Assembly: GCF_002846415.1 (NCBI RefSeq)
Contig: NZ_PJMX01000001.1
Location: 620,001 to 684,000 of the forward strand
Length of the DNA: 64,000 nucleotides
Source of the DNA: Streptomyces sp. TLI_146
GTDB lineage: Bacteria > Actinomycetota > Actinomycetes > Streptomycetales > Streptomycetaceae
Direction of reading: 5' to 3'
Positions 36,595 through 44,338 of this stretch are shown one piece after another. Position numbers and translations under genes: made by a program. A model generated the notes under the pieces. It was not told the DNA's origin, did not search any database, and worked only from the letters and a program-made list of their open reading frames with translations. Each line of letters opens with the position of its first letter. The first letter of the stretch is position 1.

Positions 36595-37017
36595 ATGACC
36601 ACCGACCACACCGAACCGGCGACCGCGGTCCGGCTGCGCTCCGACGGCCCCGTGGACGAGCAGACCCTGACGTACGCCCGTACGAAGATCGACGTCCTGG
36701 TGAGCAGAGCCGGCCTGCCCGCCGTCACCGGTGAGGTCCGCATCGTACGCGCCACGGCCCACCACGCGGCCCGCCCCTGGTCGGCCACGGCAGACCTCTA
36801 CGTCGGCGGTCACCAAGTGATCGCCACGGCCGAGGAAGCCACCGGCGCCGAGGTCGTCGACCGGCTCCAGGACCGCCTCCACCGCCGGATCGACAAGACC
36901 GTCCACGCTTGGGACAACGGCCACCGCACGAGCACCCCGCCGTGGCGCGGCGCCGGGCGACCCATCCGTCCCGGCGCAGGCTCCCCGAGCACCCCACAGA
37001 ACCGCCACACGGCATGA
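36595..37017 (+). CDS. HPF/RaiA-like ribosome hibernation domain protein
   Basis: Protein of 140 residues. The first ~105 look like the beta-alpha-beta core of the HPF/YfiA (S30AE) family: VRLRSDGPVDEQTLTYARTK, VTGEVRIVRATAHH, WSATADLYVGGHQVIATAEE and VVDRLQDRLHRRIDKTVHAW. The last ~35 are Pro/Gly/Arg-rich and disordered. Similarity is by pattern, not certain. The mycobacterial DosR regulon also carries an HPF-type factor (RafH), which makes sense of its place here. Follows the flavohemoglobin by 40 bp with GAAGGAGAAA before ATG. Confidence 0.65.
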   Translation: MTTDHTEPATAVRLRSDGPVDEQTLTYARTKIDVLVSRAGLPAVTGEVRIVRATAHHAARPWSATADLYVGGHQVIATAEEATGAEVVDRLQDRLHRRIDKTVHAWDNGHRTSTPPWRGAGRPIRPGAGSPSTPQNRHTA

Positions 37018-37136
37018 ACCTGTGGGGCGGCGGCTCGGCACACACGCGCCGGGACGCCGTCCGCAGGATGTGCGAAGCGGAGTTACGCGCACCACCGGTG
37101 CCCCACCCTCGGCTCAGGGGACACCCGGCCCCCCGA

Positions 37137-37245
37137 CAGGGACGTTCGGCACCTACGTGGACGGCGCCGCCCGGCCGACACTGACCACAGGAGCGGCGCC
37201 GATCCCCCGCGGTGCCCCTCCGGCGCGGTGAGGCCGGATCGGCCC
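37137..37245. promoter_or_regulatory. Gap with two DevR-box-like sites ahead of the PPOX gene
   Basis: The 278-bp gap 37018-37295 has no gene. AGGGACGTTCGGCACC (37137-37152) and AGGCCGGATCGGCCC (37231-37245) resemble the island palindrome, the second 51 bp before the PPOX ATG. Confidence 0.45.
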
Positions 37246-37295
37246 GCCCAGGACGGACAGAGAACGGCGAGTGACCCGACCCTACGGATGCTGCC

Positions 37296-37760
37296 ATGAC
37301 TGGCTTCTACGACCTGACGAACAGCTCGCAAGGGCACCGAAGCGTCCCACTGGACAGCGACGCGGCGCTGCGGCTCCTGGGCAGCGTGTCCCTGGGCCGG
37401 ATCGTCTTCACCCAGCACGCGCTGCCGACCGTCCGCCCCGTCAACCACGTCCTGGTCGAGGGCGACATCGTCATCCGCACCCACGGTGACGCCTCGCTGA
37501 CCCGATACACCCGCCAGACCGGGGACCAAGGGGCGGTCGTCGCCTACGAGGCCGACGACATCGACCCCGACACCCACCTCGGCTGGAGCGTGGTCGTCAC
37601 CGGCTACGCCCGGCTGGTCACCGACGCACAGGAGGTGGCCCGCTACCGGGCGCTGCTGCGCCCGTGGGGGACACAGCCCATGGACCACGCCGTTCGTATC
37701 CACCCCGACCTGATCACCGGAATCCGTCTCACGGCCGACGGACCCAGCCCGTTGCGCTGA
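37296..37760 (+). CDS. Pyridoxamine 5-phosphate oxidase-like (PPOX) flavin-binding protein
   Basis: Split-barrel protein of 154 residues. SVSLGRIVFTQHALPTVRPVNHVLVEGDIVIRT shows the family fold (LGRL...P.V.PVNF); GAVVAYEADDIDPDTHLGWSVVVTGYA is the F420/FMN-side segment. This group in actinobacteria is often flavin- or F420-dependent and includes members of the mycobacterial DosR regulon. It ends six bases from the convergent universal stress gene. Cofactor and substrate unknown. Confidence 0.85.
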   Translation: MTGFYDLTNSSQGHRSVPLDSDAALRLLGSVSLGRIVFTQHALPTVRPVNHVLVEGDIVIRTHGDASLTRYTRQTGDQGAVVAYEADDIDPDTHLGWSVVVTGYARLVTDAQEVARYRALLRPWGTQPMDHAVRIHPDLITGIRLTADGPSPLR

Positions 37761-37766
37761 ACGGCC

Positions 37767-38591
37767 TCAGCGGTACGGGACCACGGTCACCGGGCAGTTC
37801 GCGCGGCGCAGCAGACGGCGCAGGACCGGGCCCCGGCGCACCGGCAGGATCGAACGGCGGCGGGCACCGATGACGACCACGGCGGCCTCCCCGCCGGCCG
37901 CCACCAGCGCCTGTGCGGGGGTGCTGCGGACCGTTGACGTCCGCACCACGACATCCGGGTGCCGGTCCCGCAGTCGGGTGAGGAACCGGCGCGCCAACGC
38001 CTCCTCCATCCGGGCACCGTGCCCTGGGCTTTCCTGGCTCCCGCCGCGCACAGCCACGGACGAGGCCCGGGAGGTGGCGTGCCGACGGCTCGGCGCGTGC
38101 ACGACGCACAGCCTGGCACCGCGCCGCTCGGCCTCCTGGAAGGCGTACTCCGCCACCTCCGCGCCCGTCCCCTCCGCCAGCCCCAGCACCACGTCCCGCC
38201 CGTCGCCGTACGGGTGGTCCCCCCGTACGAGCAGCAGCGGGCCCTGGGTGAGCCCGGGCAACCTCGTGCTCACCGCGCCGAGTGCCGTGCCGGCCACCGC
38301 GCCAAGACCCGCCGTCCCCACCACGGTCACATCCGCGTCGGCGCTCGCACACGCCAGAGCACGCGCCGCACCACTTTCCACGGCGGCTGTCGCCACCGGA
38401 AGTCCCGGATGCCGCTGACGCACGCGCCACACGGCGGAGCGCAGGACCGGTGGGGCTTCGTCCCGGTCCGCCACCGCGTACAGCACACGCAGCGAGATGC
38501 CACGCCGTACGGCTTCCGCCGCGGCCCAGTCCAGTGCCCTCATGGACACCAGTGAGCCGTCCACTCCGACGACCACGTGATGGCGGGTCAT
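37767..38591 (-). CDS. Universal stress protein, tandem two-domain
   Basis: Protein of 274 residues with two UspA domains: 1-140 (HVVVGVDGSLVSMRALDWAA, VVGTAGLGAVAGTALGAVS) and 150-274 (DVVLGLAEGTGAEVAEYAF, VVIGARRRSILPVRRGPV). The Gly-rich ATP loop is present in domain 1 in altered form. GGGGGAGG lies 5 bases before the ATG. UspA proteins bind ATP and aid survival in growth arrest. One of six in the island; convergent with PPOX. Confidence 0.9.
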   Translation of the reverse strand: MTRHHVVVGVDGSLVSMRALDWAAAEAVRRGISLRVLYAVADRDEAPPVLRSAVWRVRQRHPGLPVATAAVESGAARALACASADADVTVVGTAGLGAVAGTALGAVSTRLPGLTQGPLLLVRGDHPYGDGRDVVLGLAEGTGAEVAEYAFQEAERRGARLCVVHAPSRRHATSRASSVAVRGGSQESPGHGARMEEALARRFLTRLRDRHPDVVVRTSTVRSTPAQALVAAGGEAAVVVIGARRRSILPVRRGPVLRRLLRRANCPVTVVPYR

Positions 38592-38666
38592 GGCTGCCTC
38601 CCCCTTCTGAAAGAATCGGTTGGGGACGCCGCCGCCCCACACGGGCACCGGCTCCACGGACGATGG

Positions 38667-38833
38667 TCGTCGTGCGACGCCCCTGTCGGCAGCCGCCAAC
38701 AGGCCCACCCAGAACGCCGAACGGCCCCTGATGCAGGGCCCGTTCGCTTCCTGACCGGGCCGACCGACGCGACGCCACCGGGCAGTTCGCCCCGTCAGGG
38801 CTTCGGGACAGCGACCTCGTCGTGCGACGCCCC
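38667..38833. repeat. 17-bp direct repeat flanking the USP promoter region
   Basis: TCGTCGTGCGACGCCCC occurs at 38667-38683 and again at 38817-38833, 150 bp apart, on either side of the 27-bp dyad at 38719-38745. The second copy is in the alcohol-dehydrogenase remnant. It may mark a small duplication or recombination that removed the rest of that gene. Confidence 0.7.
38719..38745. promoter_or_regulatory. 27-bp dyad containing back-to-back DevR-box-like halves, upstream of USP
   Basis: GAACGGCCCCTG (38719-38730) and CAGGGCCCGTTC (38734-38745) are complementary at 11 of 12 positions around a 3-bp spacer, 128 bp upstream of the minus-strand USP ATG. Each arm overlaps a partial GCCGAACGGCCCC or GGGCCCGTTCGC box. 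Confidence 0.55.
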
Positions 38834-38960
38834 GCCGAGCATGCGGTGACGCAGGAGACCAGCACCCGGTCGCCGGGCCGTACGGCCCACATCGCTGCCG
38901 GCCTCCACCATCTCGCCGACCGCCTCGTGGCCCAGGGCCGTGTGCCGCCCCCTGGATCCA
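38800..38960 (-). pseudogene. Remnant of a zinc-dependent alcohol dehydrogenase
   Basis: On the minus strand, 38944-38890 reads TALGHEAVGEMVEAGSDV, the GHE(A)xGxVxxxG zinc-site segment of medium-chain alcohol dehydrogenases. After a frame change it continues AVRPGDRVLVSCVTACSAG, the next conserved block of the same family. Nothing else of the gene is left. It sits in the 513-bp gap between USP and STAS genes. Confidence 0.7.
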
Positions 38961-38988
38961 GCTTCTCCAGTGGGCGTCGGCCGCGCTT

Positions 38989-39068
38989 GGGCCGTCCGGC
39001 CCGCAGACCTGGCCACCGCAGGGGGCACACGGGCCCTGTCGGACCGTCCGGCAGGGACCGAACAGCCC
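38989..39068. promoter_or_regulatory. Three DevR-box-like sites upstream of the STAS gene
   Basis: GGGCCGTCCGGCCC (38989-39002), GGGCCCTGTCGGACC (39031-39045) and GGGACCGAACAGCCC (39054-39068) end 36 bp before the STAS ATG. The last two are centred 23 bp apart. Confidence 0.55.
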
Positions 39069-39104
39069 TTCCACGCACCCGCGCGGCCCCGCTTTCCTCT
39101 TGTC

Positions 39105-39602
39105 ATGACCAACAGCCCCACGAGGTCCACGCCGTACCGTGCGCAGCGCGTCATCGGCGGGCCGACCCTCGTGACCCTGCAAGGCGAGATCGACATCCTC
39201 GCGGCACCGCGGCTCACCGCACGCCTGGACGCACTGACCGAGAGCCCGTATTCCGACCTGCTGCTCGATCTGCGCCCCGTCGCCTTCATCGACTGCGCCG
39301 GGCTGAGCGTCCTGTGCCGGGCACGCAACCGCGCGCGGGCCGGTCACGGCCGACTGCGGCTGATCAGCGACAACGCCCTTTTCCTGCGCATCCTGCGCTG
39401 CACGGGCCTGGCCGGCCTCTTCGACGTGCTGCCGAGCTGGCCCCCTGACGTGCCCACCGCATCGGTCACAGACCGTCCCGCCTGTACGGCCGGCTCGGGC
39501 GGCGCGGCGGGCGATCCCCGGCCCGAGCGGTCCGCCCCGGGGCCCGACCTGCCGCCCGGCGCGGAGTGGCGGGGCCTTCCGGGCCGTACCCGAGGCGCAT
39601 GA
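39105..39602 (+). CDS. STAS-domain anti-sigma factor antagonist
   Basis: Protein of 165 residues; the STAS domain covers about 10-110: VTLQGEIDILAAPRLTARLDAL, LLLDLRPVAFIDCAGLSVLC and LRLISDNALFLRILRCTGLAGLFDVL. At the site where SpoIIAA/BldG proteins have a phosphorylated Ser (D-S-S/T-G-L) this reads D-C-A-G-L, so phospho-control by an anti-sigma kinase may be absent. The last ~55 residues are Pro/Gly-rich and overlap 137 bp of the convergent nitroreductase gene. No anti-sigma partner adjacent. SD weak. Confidence 0.85.
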   Translation: MTNSPTRSTPYRAQRVIGGPTLVTLQGEIDILAAPRLTARLDALTESPYSDLLLDLRPVAFIDCAGLSVLCRARNRARAGHGRLRLISDNALFLRILRCTGLAGLFDVLPSWPPDVPTASVTDRPACTAGSGGAAGDPRPERSAPGPDLPPGAEWRGLPGRTRGA

Positions 39603-40512
39603 GCAGTTGGGGATGCGCACCGCCGCCGGCGACGCGCAGGGCACCTCTCAGGTCCCGCCACTCCACAGCCTGATGCATCAGGGACATCCGCAAGCCGTAC
39701 GCCGTCGCGAGAAGCCACACATGCTCCAGCGCCTGTCCGGCGCGCAGCCAGTCGACGCGACGGTCGTGGCCGGTGGCCAGCAGGGCGACGACCGGATCCA
39801 CCTCGAAGGACCGTGCGGAGAGCCGCTCGGGGCGCCGCTGTGCGGTGAAGTCGCGCAGCGGGAGCCGCCCCCACCGGTCCTGCGGGCCCAGCACGTTCCA
39901 GGGCAGGCCCACGTCCGGGACCGGTCCCCGGTCCAGGTGGACCCAGTGGCGGGTCTCGGCCGCCCGGTCCGCGTCGAGCCGGTTGCGATGTTCCGCCTCG
40001 GCCGTCAGACGCAGCATCCGGCCCCTTTGCGCACCCTCGCAGAAGGACAGCGCGGCACCTTCCCCACGCGCTGCCGCTTCGAGTTCGGTGCGTACTCCCA
40101 CGGGCAGCGAAGACCCGGAAAACGGGAATCGGCTGCTGTGGCGGCGCCAGATCGCCTCGTACAGGTCGACGCCGAGCACCTGGCCCTCTCGGGCGGTGGG
40201 CCGGGCGGGCCGGACGGTGGCGAGCAGGCCGGGGTCATCGGGGCGGGGCAGCAGGCGGGTGACCGGTACCCAGCCGAAGTGGTCGAGGGCGACCCGCAGG
40301 TTGAACACGCAGGCCCCGACCGACAGGAGCAGAGCGCGGCCGGTGGGGTCCACCAGCCGCAGGCCCCGTTCGGGAGCGGCGCGGACCTCGAACGTCACGG
40401 TGTCGCAGTCCAGCCGGAAACGCCACGGCTGGGCGTTGTGGATCGAGGGCGCGGACACTGCTGCGGAAAAACAGGTCTCCAGGGCCTCGGCGTCGAACGA
40501 CGTGCTCTCCAT
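39466..40512 (-). CDS. Acg-family nitroreductase-like flavoprotein
   Basis: Protein of 348 residues. SAPSIHNAQPWRFRL is the FMN-binding entry motif, later VWLLATAYGLRMSLMHQAVE and LLMRLGYGP close the fold. It is the long type exemplified by mycobacterial Acg (Rv2032), where the two nitroreductase halves are fused and the active site is reduced, possibly for FMN storage rather than catalysis (family knowledge). The C-terminal ~35 residues are Arg/Pro-rich and overlap the STAS gene. Paralogue at 57705. Confidence 0.85.
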   Translation of the reverse strand: MESTSFDAEALETCFSAAVSAPSIHNAQPWRFRLDCDTVTFEVRAAPERGLRLVDPTGRALLLSVGACVFNLRVALDHFGWVPVTRLLPRPDDPGLLATVRPARPTAREGQVLGVDLYEAIWRRHSSRFPFSGSSLPVGVRTELEAAARGEGAALSFCEGAQRGRMLRLTAEAEHRNRLDADRAAETRHWVHLDRGPVPDVGLPWNVLGPQDRWGRLPLRDFTAQRRPERLSARSFEVDPVVALLATGHDRRVDWLRAGQALEHVWLLATAYGLRMSLMHQAVEWRDLRGALRVAGGGAHPQLLMRLGYGPEGPATPRRAAGRAPGRTARAGDRPPRRPSRPYRRDGL

Positions 40513-40642
40513 GGTCCCCTCCACGCACCTGGGCGCCGGACAGTTCTTACCGTCCGTCCTCCCGAGCGTGGGCGCCCCGCCCCGCCACCGGCAGGGGTCG
40601 AGGGACCCGCGCCATGGCCCGGGCGGTCCCCCGCGCCTCATG

Positions 40643-40656
40643 GGCCGAACGGCCCT
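40643..40656. promoter_or_regulatory. DevR-box-like palindrome, nitroreductase/Rv1733c-like gap
   Basis: GGGCCGAACGGCCC, perfect arms with AA centre, in the 250-bp divergent gap, 131 bp from the nitroreductase ATG and 107 bp from the 40763 ATG. The identical 14-mer recurs at 61670. A weaker GGCCCCGGGCGGTCCC is at 40616-40631. Confidence 0.68.
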
Positions 40657-40762
40657 GACCCGGGAGACGGTTGGCCCCCGCGGCACCCCGGCGGCCCCTG
40701 CCCCCGGCACGGCCGCGGCTGTCACCTTCGGACACACGACCACGAGGGGGAGGTGCCGACCG

Positions 40763-41344
40763 ATGAGCGGATCCGAGTACGCGAGGCAACGGCTGTGGCG
40801 GTGGCGGAACAATCCGCTGCGGCGACGCCACGACATCGTCGAGGCCTGGCTCGTGCTGGCCGTGTGGACGGTGGTGGTCGTGGGCGGCACCGTCGCGGGG
40901 CTGACCACGGCCCACGCCGCGGACGCGATGTTCGCGCGACAACGGGCCGAGCGGCGGTCCGTGCGGGCCGTGCTCCTCAGCGACGTCCCACGTGACCCCA
41001 GCGCGCCTCGCGGAACCCCCGACCGCCGTATGGCACCGGTGCGCTGGACGGCGCCCGACGGTTCGCCCCGCACCGGCCGGGGCGTCGTGAACGCCGGTCT
41101 CACAGCCGGATCCCAGGTCACGCTCTGGCAGGACAGCCGGGGCCGGCTCACCCTCCCGCCGACAAGCTCCACAGCGGCAGCCATCGAGGCGGGATCCTTG
41201 GGGACCGCTGCCGCGGCCGTGCTCGGCGGCCTGGTCTTCGGCGCCGGGACGATCGCCCGGTGGCGGCTCGACCGTCGCCGTATGGACGCGTGGGGATGCG
41301 AGTGGGAACTCGTGGGACCGCGCTGGGGCAACAAGACCGGCTGA
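40763..41344 (+). CDS. Rv1733c-type two-pass membrane protein
   Basis: Protein of 193 residues: a basic N-terminus (RLWRWRNNPLRRRHDIVEAW), TM 1 (VLAVWTVVVVGGTVAGLTTA), an external domain (VRAVLLSDVPRD, MAPVRWTAPDGSPRTG, LTAGSQVTLWQDSRGRL) and TM 2 (GSLGTAAAAVLGGLVFGAG) with a short RWRLDRRRMDAWGCEWELVGP tail. The order and motifs match the Rv1733c family, a DosR-regulon antigen in mycobacteria. GGGGGAGG precedes the ATG. Function unknown. Confidence 0.8.
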   Translation: MSGSEYARQRLWRWRNNPLRRRHDIVEAWLVLAVWTVVVVGGTVAGLTTAHAADAMFARQRAERRSVRAVLLSDVPRDPSAPRGTPDRRMAPVRWTAPDGSPRTGRGVVNAGLTAGSQVTLWQDSRGRLTLPPTSSTAAAIEAGSLGTAAAAVLGGLVFGAGTIARWRLDRRRMDAWGCEWELVGPRWGNKTG

Positions 41345-41414
41345 GGGGCTCCTCGCCCCGATCGCTCTGCCCACCTCAAGGGCGGCCTGCACCGACGACG
41401 CCGCCCCCGTATCC

Positions 41415-41455
41415 CCTCTCCGGACCTGCCCGGTCACTCGGCAGGTCCGGAGAGG
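41415..41455. terminator. Bidirectional terminator between convergent genes
   Basis: CCTCTCCGGACCTGCC (41415-41430) pairs perfectly, 16 bp, with GGCAGGTCCGGAGAGG (41440-41455) around a 9-nt loop, in the 162-bp gap between the Rv1733c-like and acyl-CoA synthetase ends. Confidence 0.88.
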
Positions 41456-41506
41456 GCCCGCTCGCGGAGAGCCCGCCCCACGGCGCCGCGAGGTGGCCCT
41501 CCCTCT

Positions 41507-44200
41507 TCAGCGCAGCCGGCGCAGATACGGGTCCTGCGGGTGGCGCGGCAGCAGACGCACCCGCGCGTCCAGGACGGTGACGCCGGCCGGTGCCGCCAGG
41601 ACCGGGTTGAAGTCGGCTTCGGCGAGCTGCGGCACGTCCGCCGCCAACCGCGACAGCCGAAGGAGCAGCTGCTCCAGTGCTTCCAGGTCGGCGCAGGGGC
41701 TGCCGTTCGCGCCCAGCAGCAGGGGGGCGCACCGCGGTGACGTGAGCAGCTCGTGCACGTCGAGGTCGGTGAGCGGGGCCAGGCGGGCCGCGTGGTCGGC
41801 CAGTACCTCGGTGGCCGTGCCTCCGAGGCCGAACAGGACGAGCGGGCCGAAGACCTCGTCCTGGACGACGCCCGCGAACAGCTCGGTGCCGCGGTCGGCC
41901 AGGGGTTGCAGGACCACGCCGGTCATCAGTCCCGCGAAGCGGGTTTCCAGGTCGCGGAAGGCGGCCCGCACCTGGGAGTCGCCGCGCAGGTCCAGATGGA
42001 CCGCGTGCTGCTGGGTCTTGTGCAGCAGGCCGGGCCAGTGGGCCTTCATGACGACCCGGCCGTCGAAGCCGCGCAGCCGGTCGGCGGCGAGGACGGCGTC
42101 GTCCTCGGTTTCGGCCCAGGCCCACGGAATCTGCGGAATGCCGTAGCAGCCCAGCAGGTCGGCACAGGTACGCGGGTCGAGCCAGCCTCCTTCGGGGTGC
42201 GCGGCGAGGTACCGCGCCACGACCGCGCGGGCCTGTGTGGTCTCGATGCCGTCCAGGTCGGGGACGGTGCCCACGGGCTGGGCCAGCCACGCGGCGCGGT
42301 CGGCGGCGTGGCCCAGGGCGCGGGCCGCCGCCTGCGGTTCGGCGTAGGAGGGAACCGTGCCGCCGTCCGCAGCGGGCAGCAGCCGTACGGGCAGGTCCTG
42401 TTCCAGGCGTACGGCGAGCACGGGCCGCGCCCGGCGTCCGGGGGCACCGGTGAGGGAGCGTACGAGATCGTCACCGGTGGCCTGGGCGACCGCTGTCGGC
42501 ACGAGGGCCACCACCACGGCGTCGATGCCGGGGCAGCGGGTGAGGCGGTCCACGCACGCCGTCAGCTGTTCCTCGGACACCGCGGCGGTGGCGTCGACGG
42601 GGTTGCCGACGGCCGCGCCTTCCGGGAGCACATCCAGCAGTTCGTCGATCGTCGCGGGAGTGAGCGGGGGCAGGGCAAGTCCCGCCTCCGCGCAGGCGTC
42701 GGCGGTGAGTACGCCGGCTCCCCCCGCGTTGGTGACGATCACGACCCGGCGCCCTGCCGGCAGGGGCTGGGAGTGCAGCAGGGCCGCGGTTTCCAGGAGT
42801 TCACCGACCGAGCGGGTCGCGGTGACACCGGCCTGGGTGAACAGCGCGCCGCGGGTCATGGTGCGGGTCGCGGCGGCCGCGGTGTGGGAGGCGGCCGCGT
42901 TGCGGCCCGCCTCGGTACGGCCCGCGTCGACGGTCAGCACGGGGATGCGGCGCGTCACGCGGCGGGCGGTGCGGGAGAAGGCACGCGGGTTGCCGAACGA
43001 TTCCAGGTGCAGCAGGGCCAGGTCGGTACGGCCGTCGCTCTCCCACCACTGGAGCATGTCGTTGCCGCTGACGTCGTACTTGTCGCCGAGGGAGGCGAAG
43101 GAGGAGACGCCGATGCCCAGCCGGGACAGCCCTTCCAGGAGCGCGATGCCGACCCCGCCGGACTGGACCGCGACCCCGGCCGTCCCGGGGCGCGGATGAC
43201 CGGCGGCGAATGTCGCGTCCAGGCTCAGTCCCGCTTCGGTGTTCGAGATGCCCAGGCAGTTGGGTCCCACCAGCCGCATGCCGTAGGTGCGGCAGGCGGT
43301 CCGCAGCGACTGGGCCTGGGTGTGGTCGAGTCCGGCGGTGACGGTGACGAGGGCGCGCACCCCGGCCCGGCCGCACTCCTCGGCGACTGCCGGGACCGCT
43401 GCGGCCGGTACGGCCACGACCGCCAGATCCGGGGTCTTGGGCAGGGCCGCGACCGATGGGTAGGACGGCACCGAGAGAACCGAGCTGACGGCGGGATTCA
43501 CCGCGAACAGGTGGCTGGTGTAGCCCCCGGTGCGCAGGTGGTGGAGGATCGCCCGGCCCACCGACCCGGGCTTGCGGCCGGCACCGACGACGGCGACCAC
43601 GGAGGGCCGCAGCAGGGGCAGCAGGCTGGCCACATCGGCGGCCCGGCCGCGGGCCTCCACGGCCGACAGGTAGGTGTCGTCCTGGTCGAGGTGGGCGGTC
43701 CACCGCACCTCGGGGCCCTCGAAGCGTCGGGAGGTGCGCAGGCCGAGGTCGGCGAACAGGCGCAGCACCTCGTGGTTCTCGCTGAGCGCGTCGGCCGTGA
43801 AGGTGGTGATGCCCTCCGCCCGCGCCGCGGAGACCAGGTGCTCGACGAGCAGGGTACCCACGCCCCGGTGGTGCAGACCGTCGGCGACGGCGATGGAGAT
43901 CTCCGCGGTGTCCTGGTGCCCGTCCGTCTCGTATTCGGCCAGGCCGATCACCCGGCCGTCCACCTCCGCCAGCAGGGCCCGATACCCCGGGCGGGTGGCG
44001 GCGCAGGCACGCTCGGCGGCCCTGGCCGCCGAGCTTCGGCTCGTCGTGAAGAACCGCAGGCGCAGGTTCTCCGGGGACATCTCCTCGTACAGCCCTTGCA
44101 GTTGGTCGTGGTCACCCGGCAGGGCGGACCGTATGCGCACGGTGGTGCCGTCCGCGAGCAGTGCGTGGACCGGGGGGCGCTCGAGCAGGTCGTCCGTCAT
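41507..44200 (-). CDS. GNAT domain fused to ADP-forming acyl-CoA synthetase (Pat/ACD-like)
   Basis: Protein of 897 residues. N-terminal GNAT acetyltransferase (about 18-165: IRSALPGDHDQLQGLYEEMS, HHRGVGTLLVEHLVSAARAEG), then CoA-binding domain (SVVAVVGAGRKPGSVGRAIL), succinyl-CoA ligase-like domain (VGPNCLGISN, SGGVGIALLEG), the ASHTAAAATRTMTRGALF loop with the candidate phospho-His, and a C-terminal ATP-grasp (VVMKAHWPGLLHKTQQHAVHLDL). ADP-forming synthetases make ATP from acetyl-CoA; protein acetyltransferases of this build acylate Acs. The retained His suggests the first is possible. ATG at 44200 follows GGAGGAGACC. Confidence 0.87.
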   Translation of the reverse strand: MTDDLLERPPVHALLADGTTVRIRSALPGDHDQLQGLYEEMSPENLRLRFFTTSRSSAARAAERACAATRPGYRALLAEVDGRVIGLAEYETDGHQDTAEISIAVADGLHHRGVGTLLVEHLVSAARAEGITTFTADALSENHEVLRLFADLGLRTSRRFEGPEVRWTAHLDQDDTYLSAVEARGRAADVASLLPLLRPSVVAVVGAGRKPGSVGRAILHHLRTGGYTSHLFAVNPAVSSVLSVPSYPSVAALPKTPDLAVVAVPAAAVPAVAEECGRAGVRALVTVTAGLDHTQAQSLRTACRTYGMRLVGPNCLGISNTEAGLSLDATFAAGHPRPGTAGVAVQSGGVGIALLEGLSRLGIGVSSFASLGDKYDVSGNDMLQWWESDGRTDLALLHLESFGNPRAFSRTARRVTRRIPVLTVDAGRTEAGRNAAASHTAAAATRTMTRGALFTQAGVTATRSVGELLETAALLHSQPLPAGRRVVIVTNAGGAGVLTADACAEAGLALPPLTPATIDELLDVLPEGAAVGNPVDATAAVSEEQLTACVDRLTRCPGIDAVVVALVPTAVAQATGDDLVRSLTGAPGRRARPVLAVRLEQDLPVRLLPAADGGTVPSYAEPQAAARALGHAADRAAWLAQPVGTVPDLDGIETTQARAVVARYLAAHPEGGWLDPRTCADLLGCYGIPQIPWAWAETEDDAVLAADRLRGFDGRVVMKAHWPGLLHKTQQHAVHLDLRGDSQVRAAFRDLETRFAGLMTGVVLQPLADRGTELFAGVVQDEVFGPLVLFGLGGTATEVLADHAARLAPLTDLDVHELLTSPRCAPLLLGANGSPCADLEALEQLLLRLSRLAADVPQLAEADFNPVLAAPAGVTVLDARVRLLPRHPQDPYLRRLR

Positions 44201-44271
44201 CGCAGGTCTCCTCCATCGCTGTCGGTACGTCGATCGTCCGCCGGCACGCAGGGCCCTCACATGGGCCGCAT

Positions 44272-44300
44272 GGAGACCGGCCGGGGCCGGCCGGCTCTCC
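44272..44300 (-). terminator. Hairpin after gap
   Basis: GGAGACCGGCCGG is followed by GG and CCGGCCGGCTCTCC, a near-perfect self-complementary stretch 40 bp past the GAPDH stop on the minus strand. Confidence 0.6.
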
Positions 44301-44338
44301 CCTCGCAGCCGACCGACCCCTCTTCGCTGCGCGGTGGG

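Noticed and set aside
37018..37295. Small reading frames in the gap after the HPF-like gene
   Set aside because: Candidates of 60-90 codons are Pro/Arg-rich, lack ribosome sites and overlap operator-like sites.
44251..44275. DevR-like box GGGCCCTCACATGGGCC upstream of the acyl-CoA synthetase
   Set aside because: The arms are too far apart and only partly complementary; kept out of the site list.
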